This document shows positions 7,940-16,859 of a DNA stretch of 39,635 nt, in pieces. A program made the position numbers and the translations under genes. Location: the NCBI GenBank assembly GCA_028280665.1, contig JANQLJ010000063.1, positions 1 to 39,635 of the forward strand, given 5' to 3'. The notes beneath the pieces are model-generated. The model was not told where the DNA came from. It did not search any database and saw only the letters and a program-made list of their open reading frames with translations. Each line of letters opens with the position of its first letter. The stretch's first letter is position 1. The DNA comes from Alphaproteobacteria bacterium (GTDB lineage Bacteria > Pseudomonadota > Alphaproteobacteria > JAJFIK01).

Positions 7940-8982
7940 GCGGAACCATGAAAGCGCTCATCAAGGCAAAGTCTGAGCCCGGCGTTTGGATGAGCGAGGA
8001 GCCGGTGCCCGAAATCGGCCCCGATGAGGTGTTGATCAAAATTCGCCGCACCGCCATTTGCGGCACCGACATTCATATCTACAACTGGGACAAATGGTCG
8101 GCGGAAACGATCCCGGTGCCTATGATCATCGGCCACGAGTTCGCAGGCGAGATTGCCGAGATTGGCAAGTGGGTGAAGCGCGGCGATATCGAGGTCGGTA
8201 TGCGGGTCTCCGGCGAAGGGCATATCGTCGGCACCAAAAGCCGCGCCGTGCGCGCGGGCCGCTTTCACCTTGACCCCGATACTAAGGGCGTGGGCGTCAA
8301 CCGCCCCGGCGCCTTTGCGGAGTACCTCACGATCCCCGCCTTCAATGTCGTGCCGTTACCGGACGAAGTTGACGACGAAGTCGCGGCCATCCTCGATCCT
8401 TTGGGCAATGCGGTGCACACGGCGCTCGCTTACAATCTTGTGGGCGAAGACGTTCTCATTACCGGCGCGGGGCCCATCGGCATCATGGCGGCGGCTGTGG
8501 CGCGTCACGTTGGCGCCCGGCATGTTGTGATTACCGATATCAACCAGGGCCGGCTCGATTTGGCGGGCAAGGTTGCCGACGTGTTGCCCGTCAATACCGG
8601 CGAAAAGAACCTCCAGGATGTGATCGCCGATCTTAAAATGATCGAAGGCTTCGATGTGGGGTTTGAGATGAGCGGCGCGCCCGCGGCCTTCGATCAAATG
8701 ATTGAGCATATGATCACGGGCGGACGGGTTGCCGTGCTTGGTCTTCCCTCCGAGCCCTTTACGACCAACTGGCCGCGCATCGTGCTCAAGGCGCTGACCA
8801 TCAAAGGGATTTATGGCCGGGAAATGTTCGAGACCTGGTACCGCATGCTCGCCATGCTTCAGTCTGGGCTCGATGTCAGCGGGATCATCACACACCGGTT
8901 TTCCGTCGATGAGTTTGAAAAGGCGTTCGAGACCATGCGCGCAGGAAAATCAGGCAAGGTCATTCTCGATTGGACGAAGTAA
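7936..8982 (+). CDS. tdh: L-threonine 3-dehydrogenase (structural-zinc cysteines absent)
   Basis: A 348-residue medium-chain zinc alcohol dehydrogenase that oxidises L-threonine to 2-amino-3-oxobutyrate with NAD+. The catalytic zinc region is intact (C42 in [12 protein letters not shown]67-E68 in GHEFAG), and the Rossmann motif [11 protein letters not shown] is present. The Tdh-typical VSGEGHI and [14 protein letters not shown] segments flank a lobe in which all four structural-zinc cysteines of the E. coli-type enzyme are replaced: by alignment with that enzyme from memory they correspond to G99, S102, V105 and D113. The enzyme therefore probably carries only catalytic zinc. Its ATG overlaps the kbl stop, and fhs follows 28 bases downstream. 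Confidence 0.95.
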   Translation: MSGTMKALIKAKSEPGVWMSEEPVPEIGPDEVLIKIRRTAICGTDIHIYNWDKWSAETIPVPMIIGHEFAGEIAEIGKWVKRGDIEVGMRVSGEGHIVGTKSRAVRAGRFHLDPDTKGVGVNRPGAFAEYLTIPAFNVVPLPDEVDDEVAAILDPLGNAVHTALAYNLVGEDVLITGAGPIGIMAAAVARHVGARHVVITDINQGRLDLAGKVADVLPVNTGEKNLQDVIADLKMIEGFDVGFEMSGAPAAFDQMIEHMITGGRVAVLGLPSEPFTTNWPRIVLKALTIKGIYGREMFETWYRMLAMLQSGLDVSGIITHRFSVDEFEKAFETMRAGKSGKVILDWTK

Positions 8983-9010
8983 ACCGGTCAGAACAAACAA
9001 GAGGCAGTGA

Positions 9011-10681
9011 ATGAAGTCCGATATTGAAATCGCCCGCGCGGCAAACCTCGAGCCCATCGCTGATATCGCGGCAAAGCTGGATATCCCCGCGGACCAAATT
9101 CGTCCTTACGGGAACGACAAGGCGAAAATCTCGCTCGACTATATCGATAGCCTCAAAGACCGGCCCGATGGCAAGCTGATCCTTGTTACCGCCATCTCGC
9201 CTACGCCCGCGGGCGAGGGCAAGACCACCACTTCGGTCGGGCTTGGTGACGGGCTCAACCGTATCGGCAAGAAGACGGCGGTTTGCTTGCGCGAGCCCTC
9301 GCTCGGTCCCTGCTTCGGAATGAAGGGCGGCGCGGCGGGCGGCGGCATGGCGCAAGTAGTGCCCATGGAGGACATCAATCTTCACTTCACGGGGGATTTT
9401 CACGCCATTGCGGCGGCCAACAATCTTCTCTCGGCGCTCATCGACAATCATATTCATTGGGGCAATGCGCAGAAGCTCGATAGCCGCCGCATCACCTGGC
9501 GGCGGGTGATGGACATGAACGACCGCGCGCTGAGGGAGATCACCACCGCGCTTGGCGGCGTTGGGAACGGCTATCCCCGGCAAGACGGCTTTGACATTGT
9601 TCCCGCCTCTGAAGTGATGGCGATCTTTTGCCTCTCGGGAGACTTCGACGATCTGACGCGGCGGCTTGCCAATATCATTGTGGGATACACGCGGGAGAAG
9701 GTGCCCGTGCGCGCGGGCGATATCAATGCCCCTGGCGCCATGACCGTTCTGCTCAAAGACGCCATTGCGCCGAACCTTGTGCAAACTCTGGAAGGCAATC
9801 CCGCCTTCGTCCATGGCGGCCCTTTCGGCAACATCGCCCATGGCTGCAACACGGTGATTGCCACCAAGGCGGCACTCAAGATGGCGCCTTACGTGGTGAC
9901 CGAGGCAGGCTTTGGCGCCGATTTGGGGGCGGAGAAGTTTTTCAACATCAAATGCCGCAAGGCGGGATTGAAACCGGACGCCGCGGTGATTGTCGCCACC
10001 ATCCGCGCCCTCAAAATGCATGGCGGCGTGCCCAAGGGCGAGTTGGCTGGGGAAAATGTGGACGCTGTGCGTAAAGGCTGCGCCAACCTCGCGCGCCATA
10101 TTCGCAATGTAAAATCATTTGGCGTTCCCGCTGCTGTGGGGATCAACCGGTTTACGGAAGACACAGCCGCTGAGATCGCGGTGGTGCAAGACGTGGTGGC
10201 CGAGCTTGGGAGCGAGGCCATCCTTTGCGATCACTGGGCGCGGGGCGGCGAGGGGACGGTTGAGTTGGCGGAGCGGGTTGCCGCCATTGCAGACAGCGGC
10301 ACCTCGCAGTTCTCAACGCTCTACGATGATGCCATGCCGCTGTGGGACAAAATCGAAACCGTGGCGACGCGTATCTATGGCGCCAATGAGATCCAAGCCG
10401 ACAAATCCGTCCGTACCAGGATCAAGGATTTTCAAGACGGCGGTTTCGGCCATCTTCCGGTCTGCATGGCCAAGACGCAGTATTCCTTTTCCACCGATCC
10501 GCTTTTAATGGGCGCGCCCAGCAATCACTCAGTCACCGTGCGTGAAGTGCGGCTGTCGGCGGGCGCGGAATTCGTGGTCGCCATCTGCGGGGACATTATG
10601 ACCATGCCGGGCCTGCCGCGGCGGCCCGCGGCGGACAGCATTCACCTCAACGACGCGGGCGATGTGGAAGGGCTTTTCTAG
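9011..10681 (+). CDS. fhs: Formate-tetrahydrofolate ligase
   Basis: A 556-residue enzyme, the usual length, that makes 10-formyltetrahydrofolate from formate, tetrahydrofolate and ATP. The nucleotide loop [14 protein letters not shown] is at about residues 65-78, and the [20 protein letters not shown] block that follows is characteristic. GAGG lies six bases before the ATG. It follows tdh closely on the same strand, so threonine and glycine breakdown and one-carbon activation are probably cotranscribed. Glycine from Kbl could enter the folate pool through glycine cleavage (not in this window), with Fhs adding a formate-derived unit. Confidence 0.97.
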   Translation: MKSDIEIARAANLEPIADIAAKLDIPADQIRPYGNDKAKISLDYIDSLKDRPDGKLILVTAISPTPAGEGKTTTSVGLGDGLNRIGKKTAVCLREPSLGPCFGMKGGAAGGGMAQVVPMEDINLHFTGDFHAIAAANNLLSALIDNHIHWGNAQKLDSRRITWRRVMDMNDRALREITTALGGVGNGYPRQDGFDIVPASEVMAIFCLSGDFDDLTRRLANIIVGYTREKVPVRAGDINAPGAMTVLLKDAIAPNLVQTLEGNPAFVHGGPFGNIAHGCNTVIATKAALKMAPYVVTEAGFGADLGAEKFFNIKCRKAGLKPDAAVIVATIRALKMHGGVPKGELAGENVDAVRKGCANLARHIRNVKSFGVPAAVGINRFTEDTAAEIAVVQDVVAELGSEAILCDHWARGGEGTVELAERVAAIADSGTSQFSTLYDDAMPLWDKIETVATRIYGANEIQADKSVRTRIKDFQDGGFGHLPVCMAKTQYSFSTDPLLMGAPSNHSVTVREVRLSAGAEFVVAICGDIMTMPGLPRRPAADSIHLNDAGDVEGLF

Positions 10682-11016
10682 GCGTTCGCTTGTGTTGCAT
10701 CGCACAACGAAAGACCTTCCGCCGCTCATGTCTGGTTAGGGTTTATGTGAACTTTTTGCGGCGCTCCGCCAATGCCGAAAATTGCTCAAGCGGCGCGGCT
10801 TCGGGAAACAAAAAAACAGTTTCGCGAGAATGATTTTGGCTTTGTGGCAAAGGCTGAATTGCATCTGGCCTCGCCCCCCTGACACCATTATATGCTGGCT
10901 CTATCCTTGCTTTTGAGTCGTCTTGTAAGCCGTTTTGGGGAGCCCGGCCCTGCACGCTTGAGGCCCCCGCGCGGCAAAGAAAAGAGAGCCAAAAAGAAAG
11001 CTATAAAGGGAAGCGA
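10682..11016. other. 335-bp intergenic region between fhs and bkdA1
   Basis: No convincing gene is visible here on either strand. The short reading frames lack ribosome-binding sites and recognisable sequence. The last 50 bases before bkdA1 are purine-rich and end in AAAGGGAAG, its ribosome-binding site. A TATATG at about 10891 might be a -10 element for the bkd operon, but no matching -35 is visible. I see no clear intrinsic terminator after fhs. Confidence 0.5.
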
Positions 11017-12312
11017 ATGGTCCAGCAGCATTACACCGGCGAAGACGAAACCGCTGACGAGGCGAAGGTTGTGCGCATGAAATTCGGCAAAGAAAGCCTG
11101 CACGTGCCCGCGCCGGCGGCGCGGCCGGGCGACAAGCCCGACTTCAGCCGCATTGCCTTCGACGATGCGGGCGCTGTGAGCCGCCCGGACCCGGCTGCTG
11201 CGGCGCGGGAGACTTTCGATCTTTCCTTCGGCCTCGTTCGCGTGCTTGATGACCAGGGCAAGTTGGTGGGCGATTGGGCGCCCAAGATCGACCCTGAAAC
11301 CTTGCGCAAGGGCCTTGGCCACATGATGAAAGTCCGCGCTTACGACGCGCGGATGCTGCGCATGCACCGTCAGGGCAAGATGTCATTCTACATGACCTCG
11401 ACCGGTGAGGAAGCGGTAGCGGTGGCCGCTGCCATGGCGCTGCGCGGCGAAGACATGTTGTTCCCAAGTTACCGCCAGCAGGGGCTTCACCTGGTGCGCG
11501 GTGCGGACCTTGTGGACATGGCAAGCCACTGCATGTCGAACGCGCGCGACAACCTGATGGGGCGTCAGCTTCCGGTTCACTATACGCGCGCCGATCTCAA
11601 CCTCTTTTCCATCTCCGGCAACCTCTGCACCCAGTTCCCGCAGGCGGTGGGCTGGGCCATGGCGAGCGCCTACAAGGGCGAAAGCGCCGTCGCGGCGAGC
11701 TGGATCGGCGAAGGCTCGTCCGCCGAAGGCGATTTCCACGTGGCCTGCACCATGGCGGGCGTTTATCACGCGCCGGTCTTGCTGAATGTAGTGAACAACC
11801 AGTGGGCCATTTCCTGTTACCAAGGCATTGCCGGTGGCGAGGAAACCACATTCGCGTCCAAGGCGATCGGTTATGGCTTCCCCGGCTTGCGGGTCGACGG
11901 AAACGATTTCTTTGCGGTGTGGGCGGCGACCGAATGGGCGGCCGAACGCGCGCGCAAAGGAAAGGGCGCGACGCTGCTTGAGCTTGTGACCTATCGCGCC
12001 GGCGCGCACTCAACCAGCGACGATCCTTCGCGTTACCGGCCCAAGGAAGAGGCGGACGCCTGGCCCTTGGGCGATCCCGTCGAGCGGCTCAAGCTGCACC
12101 TTGTGAGCATTGGCGAATGGTCCGACGACCGCCACGAACAGCTCGGCGCCGAAATCGCCGATGAGGTGCAGAAGAAACTCAAGGAAGCGGAATCCTACGG
12201 CACGCTTTCCGATCACAAGTCGGTTCCGCCGGAAACCCTGTTCGACGACATCTTCAAGGAGATGCCGAAGAACCTGAAGCGTCAGCGTGAAGAATATCTC
12301 AGCCTTCGATAG
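11017..12312 (+). CDS. bkdA1: Branched-chain 2-oxoacid dehydrogenase E1 alpha subunit
   Basis: A 431-residue thiamine-diphosphate E1 alpha subunit. With the next gene's beta subunit it decarboxylates the 2-oxoacids of valine, leucine and isoleucine and acylates the lipoyl group of E2. The TPP/Mg motif runs from GEGSSAEGDFH to NVVNNQWAIS, and the HSTSDDPSRYRP loop lies near the active site. The longer N-terminus and the GRQLPVHY segment match BCKDH rather than the shorter pyruvate dehydrogenase alpha of alphaproteobacteria. First gene of a three-gene operon; bkdA2 begins 19 bases downstream. Confidence 0.93.
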   Translation: MVQQHYTGEDETADEAKVVRMKFGKESLHVPAPAARPGDKPDFSRIAFDDAGAVSRPDPAAAARETFDLSFGLVRVLDDQGKLVGDWAPKIDPETLRKGLGHMMKVRAYDARMLRMHRQGKMSFYMTSTGEEAVAVAAAMALRGEDMLFPSYRQQGLHLVRGADLVDMASHCMSNARDNLMGRQLPVHYTRADLNLFSISGNLCTQFPQAVGWAMASAYKGESAVAASWIGEGSSAEGDFHVACTMAGVYHAPVLLNVVNNQWAISCYQGIAGGEETTFASKAIGYGFPGLRVDGNDFFAVWAATEWAAERARKGKGATLLELVTYRAGAHSTSDDPSRYRPKEEADAWPLGDPVERLKLHLVSIGEWSDDRHEQLGAEIADEVQKKLKEAESYGTLSDHKSVPPETLFDDIFKEMPKNLKRQREEYLSLR

Positions 12313-12331
12313 CTAGCCGGAAACGAGCGAC

Positions 12332-13345
12332 ATGCCTCAGCAAAATATGATTCAGGCCCTCAGGTCTGCCCAGGACGTATTGCTGGAACGCGATCCCAAT
12401 GTGGTGATCTTCGGCGAGGACGTGGGCTATTTCGGCGGCGTCTTCCGCACCACCGACGGGCTTCAGGAAAAATACGGCAAGCACCGTGTGTTCGATGCGC
12501 CCATCACCGAAAGCGGGATTGTTGCCGCAGCATTGGGCATGGGCGTCAATGATTTGCGCCCTATCGCAGAAATTCAGTTTGCGGATTATATCTTCCCGGG
12601 CTTTGATCAGATTATATCCGAGCTATCTCGCCTGCGTTATCGTAGCGCCGGGCAATACTGGGTGCCGGTGACGATCCGCAGCCCCTGGGGCGGTGGCATT
12701 CACGGGGGCCAGACCCACAGTCAAAGCCCGGAGGCCTTCTTCACACACATTCCCGGCGTCAAGGTGGTGGTGCCTTCAACGCCTTATGAGGCGAAAGGGC
12801 TTTTGATCAGCTCGGTGGAAGACGACGACCCGGTGATCTTTTTCGAGCCCAAGCGCCTTTACAACGGGCCTTTCGATGGAGATTGGCAGGGCACGGCCAA
12901 AAGCTGGTCCGCCCATCCGGGCGGCGATGTGCCCGAGGGTCATTACACCATCCCCCTCAGCCAGGCGAAAGTGGTGCGCCCGGGCGCCGCGGCAACCATC
13001 CTTGTTTACGGCACCATGGTGCACGTGGCCCAGGCGGCAGTGGAAGTGAGCGGTATCGACGCGGAAATCATCGACTTGCGCACGCTGGTGCCCCTCGACC
13101 TCGACACCATCGTATGGTCGGTGCAAAAGACCGGCCGCTGCGTGATCATCCACGAAGCGCCGCAGACGAGCGGCTTTGGCGCGGAACTTTCCGCTGCCGT
13201 GCAAGAAGAATGTTTCTGGCACCTGGAAGCGCCCATCCAGCGCGTTGCGGGCTGGGACACCCATTACCCTCATGCGCACGAATGGGATTACTTCCCCAGT
13301 CAGGCGCGTATCACCCGCGCGCTTGAACGGGTCATGGAAGCCTGA
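12332..13345 (+). CDS. bkdA2: Branched-chain 2-oxoacid dehydrogenase E1 beta subunit
   Basis: A 337-residue transketolase-like E1 beta subunit (Pyr domain at about 1-180, C-terminal domain at about 200-330). It pairs with BkdA1 to form the alpha2-beta2 E1 component. Visible family segments are FGEDVGYFGGVFRTTDGL near residue 28, PITESGIV, and EIQFADYIFPGFDQI. The C-terminal part carries the usual EIIDLRTLVPLD segment. The ATG follows GGAAACGAGCGAC. Its stop is seven bases before the E2 start. Confidence 0.93.
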   Translation: MPQQNMIQALRSAQDVLLERDPNVVIFGEDVGYFGGVFRTTDGLQEKYGKHRVFDAPITESGIVAAALGMGVNDLRPIAEIQFADYIFPGFDQIISELSRLRYRSAGQYWVPVTIRSPWGGGIHGGQTHSQSPEAFFTHIPGVKVVVPSTPYEAKGLLISSVEDDDPVIFFEPKRLYNGPFDGDWQGTAKSWSAHPGGDVPEGHYTIPLSQAKVVRPGAAATILVYGTMVHVAQAAVEVSGIDAEIIDLRTLVPLDLDTIVWSVQKTGRCVIIHEAPQTSGFGAELSAAVQEECFWHLEAPIQRVAGWDTHYPHAHEWDYFPSQARITRALERVMEA

Positions 13346-13352
13346 GGACGCT

Positions 13353-14639
13353 ATGACAAAACTCGTGTTCAAACTCCCGGACCTTGGGGAAGGCATCGTC
13401 GAAGCCGAGATCGTCGAATGGCACGTCAAGGTGGGCGACATCGTCAAGGAAGACGACAACCTGTGCGACGTGATGACCGACAAGGCGACGGTCGAAATCC
13501 CCGCACCGCAAGACGGCACGGTTCTTTCGATCACCGGCGAACCGGGGGACATCATCTCCGTGGGCGCCGAACTTGTGACCCTTGAGCTTACGGGTGCGGC
13601 GGCGGAACTCGCAGGCAAAGAAACAGAAGAGACCAAAGCCGATCCTCTGCCGGCGGAAGAAAAGCCGGCGCCCGCGCCAATACCTGAGCCTGCGGCGGCG
13701 GCCCCCGAACCAAGCGCTGCACCTGCCGCACCTGCTGTAGCACCTGCACCCAAGCGCGACGGGGTTGTCGCGCCCGTGCGTGCGCTTGCTTCCCCTGCCG
13801 TGCGGCGGCGCGCGGCGGAAGCGGGCGTCGATTTGATCCAAGTACCCGGCACGGGACCTCATGGCCGTGTCACGCGCGATGACTTTGAAGATTTCCTTGC
13901 GGGTGGCGGGCGCGTCTCCGGCGGCAGGGCCAAGACAAAACTCACCGGCACGAACGAAATCAAAGTGATCGGCCTTAGGCGTAAGATCGCCGAGAAAATG
14001 CAAACCGCCAAGCGCCACATTCCGCACTTTACATACGTCGAAGAAGTGGACGTCACCGAGCTTGAGGCGCTCAGGCAGTATCTCAATGAAAACCGCCTGC
14101 CCAATCAGCCTAAACTCACGTTGCTGCCGTTCCTGATGCAGGCGCTTGTGAAAGTGCTGCGGGATTTCCCCGAACTCAACGCCACTTATGACGACGAGGC
14201 GGGGGTCATCACCCGATACGAAGGCGCGCATATGGGCATCGCCACGCAGACCGACAACGGCCTGATGGTGCCGGTGGTGTGGCATACTGAGGTGCTCGAC
14301 ATCTGGGAAAGCGCGGGCGAGGTAGCGCGGGTGAGCCAGGCCGCGCGCGGTAACACCGCCAAGATGGATGAACTTACCGGCTCCTCCATCACCATCACCT
14401 CCCTGGGCGCGCTCGGCGGCATCGTATCAACGCCGGTGATCAATCACCCGGAGGTCGCCATTATCGGCATCAACAAGATGCAGGAAAAACTGGTGATGGA
14501 AGGGGGCGCCGTGGTGCAGCGGCTCGTGATGAATATCTCCACCTCGTGCGATCACCGGGTGGTGGACGGCTTCGTCGCCGCGCAAGCGATCCAAAGCTAC
14601 AAGGCGCTTCTGGAACACCCCGCAACGATTTTTATGTGA
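13353..14639 (+). CDS. bkdB: Dihydrolipoamide acyltransferase, E2 of the branched-chain 2-oxoacid dehydrogenase
   Basis: A 428-residue E2 core protein. Domains in order: one lipoyl domain (1-80, lipoylated lysine K44 in VMTDKATVEIP), an Ala/Pro-rich linker (about 90-140), a peripheral subunit-binding domain (ASPAVRRRAAEAGVDL to GRVTRDDFEDFL), and the acyltransferase domain with the near-terminal DHRVVDG carrying the catalytic histidine. It moves the acyl group from lipoate to CoA. The start is ATG at 13353 with GAGG upstream; a longer in-frame reading runs back into bkdA2 and is not used. No E3 (lpd) gene follows, so E3 must be encoded elsewhere. Confidence 0.93.
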   Translation: MTKLVFKLPDLGEGIVEAEIVEWHVKVGDIVKEDDNLCDVMTDKATVEIPAPQDGTVLSITGEPGDIISVGAELVTLELTGAAAELAGKETEETKADPLPAEEKPAPAPIPEPAAAAPEPSAAPAAPAVAPAPKRDGVVAPVRALASPAVRRRAAEAGVDLIQVPGTGPHGRVTRDDFEDFLAGGGRVSGGRAKTKLTGTNEIKVIGLRRKIAEKMQTAKRHIPHFTYVEEVDVTELEALRQYLNENRLPNQPKLTLLPFLMQALVKVLRDFPELNATYDDEAGVITRYEGAHMGIATQTDNGLMVPVVWHTEVLDIWESAGEVARVSQAARGNTAKMDELTGSSITITSLGALGGIVSTPVINHPEVAIIGINKMQEKLVMEGGAVVQRLVMNISTSCDHRVVDGFVAAQAIQSYKALLEHPATIFM

Positions 14640-14707
14640 ACCGTTGGGTGGTCAACCCGCTCTCGTGAAGACGTTGGGCGCAGTGCGATTGCCGTTAGCG
14701 AAACAAG

Positions 14708-14797
14708 TGGCGGATGGGGTGGGATTCGAACCCACGAGGCGGTTGCCCGCCTACACGCGTTCCAGGCGTGCGCCTTCGACCACTCGGCCACCCATCC
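14708..14797 (-). tRNA. tRNA-Ser(GGA)
   Basis: The reverse strand folds as a 90-nt class II tRNA. The acceptor stem is GGATGGG/CCCATCC with discriminator G and an encoded CCA at 14708-14710. The anticodon stem is CACGC/GCGTG with loop CTGGAAC, giving anticodon GGA. A long variable arm (GGCGGG...CCGCC) is typical of serine tRNAs, and the T arm is GTGGG/TTCGAAT/CCCAC. It reads UCC/UCU codons. Confidence 0.97.
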
Positions 14798-14837
14798 AGC
14801 GGCGGGAGACCCTCTTGGGGCCCCCGCGAAGGCGCGC

Positions 14838-14865
14838 ACTATAGCCGAGGGGGAGGCCCGCGCAA
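14838..14865 (-). promoter_or_regulatory. Sigma70-type promoter for tRNA-Ser
   Basis: On the reverse strand TTGCGC (14860-14865) and TATAGT (14838-14843) are separated by 16 bases. Transcription would start near 14831, about 34 bases before the tRNA 5' end at 14797. The placement just upstream of an otherwise isolated tRNA supports the call. Confidence 0.55.
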
Positions 14866-15008
14866 GGCCGGGAAACCCGCCAAAAACTGCCCCGCCTTGC
14901 CGCTTTTCAAAGCTCGCCGTATTCTTGTTATGTAAGGGCGTATGTGGCGTGGCGCCCAACTTTTAAGAGAGCCCGCTAGGCCGCTTTGCGGGCGAGGGGA
15001 GACCCGGG

Positions 15009-15311
15009 TTGCTCATCGTTCGCGTAATGGCGCAGGTCCTGATTGCAGCCGCCATCATGGTGCTCGGCTACGATGCCCTTAACGCGCTTGAGAGCGGCAC
15101 CGTTGATCCCTTGTCGGCGGGCGAGCTTTCCATACTTCTTACCAACCAAACGGGACTTGCGGCCGGGCTTGAGATGGAAACGGCCCTCGCCGCCGCAGCA
15201 GGGTGGCCGGATGTTTTGGCGCGGGCCTATACTTACGTGCTGATCGCACCGGCCTTCCTCGTGTTGGGCGCAATGGGGCTGTTGATGGCATTGCTGTTCA
15301 GGCGCAGGTAA
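15009..15311 (+). CDS. Small membrane protein of unknown function
   Basis: I do not recognise this 100-residue protein. It has one hydrophobic segment near the N-terminus (about residues 7-20), a polar middle of about 55 residues, and a second membrane segment (about 75-95) ending in RRR, which suggests two passes with a cytoplasmic C-terminus. The start is TTG at 15009 after GAGGGGAGA; an ATG at 15027 is an alternative. The opposing frame on the other strand is low-complexity and not membrane-like. A second small membrane protein starts eight bases downstream, and the two look like a two-gene operon. Confidence 0.6.
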   Translation: MLIVRVMAQVLIAAAIMVLGYDALNALESGTVDPLSAGELSILLTNQTGLAAGLEMETALAAAAGWPDVLARAYTYVLIAPAFLVLGAMGLLMALLFRRR

Positions 15312-15319
15312 TAGGTGAG

Positions 15320-15634
15320 ATGATGGTAGATCACCAAAGATCAATACTCGACTGGGTGGTCACCATTCTGGGGGTTATCCTCATTGCCATCGCCATTCTG
15401 GTGCTCGGTGCGGACGCCCAGTTGAGCTTCGAAGCGTCGGAACCCAGATACAAACCGCTTGGCGAATATTGGTATGAGCTTCACCGGGGAAGTTACAACG
15501 GCATTCAAGTTTTGCTCGAGCGCTACCTCTGGCCGCCGCTTTGGGATCCTCTACTTCTCGGGATTATTCAGTGGCCGGTATGGGCGCTGACGGGCCCCAT
15601 CGGCATATTGATGTTCGCTTATGGGCGACGCTGA
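15320..15634 (+). CDS. Small membrane protein of unknown function, second of a pair
   Basis: A 104-residue protein I cannot assign. A strongly hydrophobic segment lies at about residues 10-30 (ILDWVVTILGVILIAIAILV), followed by an aromatic-rich stretch and a second hydrophobic segment (about 80-100) ending in GRR. Like the gene before it, it has two predicted membrane segments around a polar middle. Two adjacent ATGs (15320 and 15323) follow AGGTGA. Its stop is four bases from the stop of the convergent dipeptidase gene. The shared architecture with its neighbour suggests they act together at the inner membrane. Confidence 0.6.
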   Translation: MMVDHQRSILDWVVTILGVILIAIAILVLGADAQLSFEASEPRYKPLGEYWYELHRGSYNGIQVLLERYLWPPLWDPLLLGIIQWPVWALTGPIGILMFAYGRR

Positions 15635-15638
15635 GGCT

Positions 15639-16859
15639 TCAGCGAACTGCTGCCGCTTCCACCCCGCGCATGACGCGCAGCACGTTATCGCCCCACAGTT
15701 TGGCAATATCCTCGGTGCTGTAACCGCGCACGGCCAGTTCTTCTGTGACCGCCAGTGTTTCCGCGGCATTGTCCCAGCCCAAAACGCCGCCGCCGCCATC
15801 GAAGTCCGATGCAATCCCCACATGATCGATGCCCGCTATTGCCACCGCATGATCCACGTGATCCACAAGGTCTAAAACCGTAACGTCGGGATACTGCACG
15901 CGCAGGGCAAGCACCTCACCCCGGTAGGCGCTGCGCTCCTCGTCCGTAAGGTTGGCAAAGTCACGGGACGACCGGATGCCGTACCGCGCCCGTGTGGCCT
16001 GATACGCGGCCTCGTGCTCCGGCGTGCGCGCACGAAGGTAGCTGCGAAAGGCAACCATCTGGGCAACGCCGCCATTGTCGCGGATCGCGCGCAACTGCTC
16101 GTCATCCAGGTTGCGCGCATTAGCATTGACCCCGTACGCCCCCGAGTGGGAGGCAATCACCGGCGCGCGGGAAAGCGCGACCGCTTCCATCATGCTCGCC
16201 TTGCCCACGTGCGAGACGTCAAGGATGATTCCATAATCATTGAGGGCCTGCACAAGCTCGCGGCCAAGGTCCGAAAGGCCGGGGTCTTCCGGTGCGTCCG
16301 CCAGCGCCTCAACCGGGTTCGAGCTGCCGCCGAACTGGTTATGCCCGAAATGAGTGATCGAGGCGTAACGCACGCCCCGGTCCCGCCATAAGGCGAGGTC
16401 GTCGAGGCTAGGCCCCAACGGGTAAGCGTTTTCCATTCCCATAAGCGCGACCAGTCGCCCGCTTGCGTTGATGGCTTCGATTTCATCGGCGCTGGTGGCA
16501 AGGGCGATCTCGGCGGGGTAGCCGCGCACCATGCGCATAATCTGGTCGTATTTGACCTCGGCCGCTTCCCGCGCCGTCGCGTAGCCTTCGGACGTTAGTG
16601 GGCCTTGCGCCACATAGACGATAAAGAACGCCGCATCAATACCGCCCGCCCGCATCTTCGGCAGGTCCACTTGCGCGGAGGTAAGTCTGCCCGGGTCAAG
16701 CGCCTCGGTGGCATATCCCGCGCCGATGTCAACGTGCGTGTCGATGATCAGCAAGCTGTCGTGGAACGCTTGAATGCTAACGTCCGGCGCGCTTTCTGAC
16801 TCAGGTCTTCCGCAAGCTGCAAGTAAAAGAGCAAAAAGAGAAACCGCGACTTTGCGCAT
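15639..16859 (-). CDS. Membrane dipeptidase (peptidase M19 family), lipoprotein
   Basis: A 406-residue zinc dipeptidase of the renal dipeptidase family. The N-terminus is a lipoprotein signal (hydrophobic run ending LLAAC, lipidated Cys16), so the enzyme should be anchored in a membrane facing the periplasm. Metal-site segments are IDTHVDIG, the bridging glutamate in MGMENAYP, DVSHVG, ASHSGAYG, and DHVGIASDFDGGGG near the C-terminus. It would cleave dipeptides, perhaps with D-residues or beta-lactam-like bonds. Its ATG overlaps the lepA stop by one base (TGATG), so it is coupled to lepA. Confidence 0.9.
   Translation of the reverse strand: MRKVAVSLFALLLAACGRPESESAPDVSIQAFHDSLLIIDTHVDIGAGYATEALDPGRLTSAQVDLPKMRAGGIDAAFFIVYVAQGPLTSEGYATAREAAEVKYDQIMRMVRGYPAEIALATSADEIEAINASGRLVALMGMENAYPLGPSLDDLALWRDRGVRYASITHFGHNQFGGSSNPVEALADAPEDPGLSDLGRELVQALNDYGIILDVSHVGKASMMEAVALSRAPVIASHSGAYGVNANARNLDDEQLRAIRDNGGVAQMVAFRSYLRARTPEHEAAYQATRARYGIRSSRDFANLTDEERSAYRGEVLALRVQYPDVTVLDLVDHVDHAVAIAGIDHVGIASDFDGGGGVLGWDNAAETLAVTEELAVRGYSTEDIAKLWGDNVLRVMRGVEAAAVR

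Noticed and set aside
8960-10099. Minus-strand open frame of 379 codons opposite fhs
   Set aside because: It is a His/Arg-rich shadow of a highly conserved gene, as is usual in GC-rich coding DNA.
12776-13852. Minus-strand Ser/Ala-rich frame opposite bkdA2-bkdB
   Set aside because: It is low in complexity, caused by the Ala/Pro linker of the E2 gene on the other strand.
14640-14707. Possible E3 (lpd) gene or terminator after bkdB
   Set aside because: Only 68 bases separate bkdB from the tRNA gene. There is no coding sequence and no convincing hairpin with T-run.
14976-15344. Minus-strand 122-codon frame opposite the small membrane protein gene
   Set aside because: The translation is rich in Gln, His and charged residues without structure. 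The plus-strand frame has two clean membrane segments and a ribosome-binding site.
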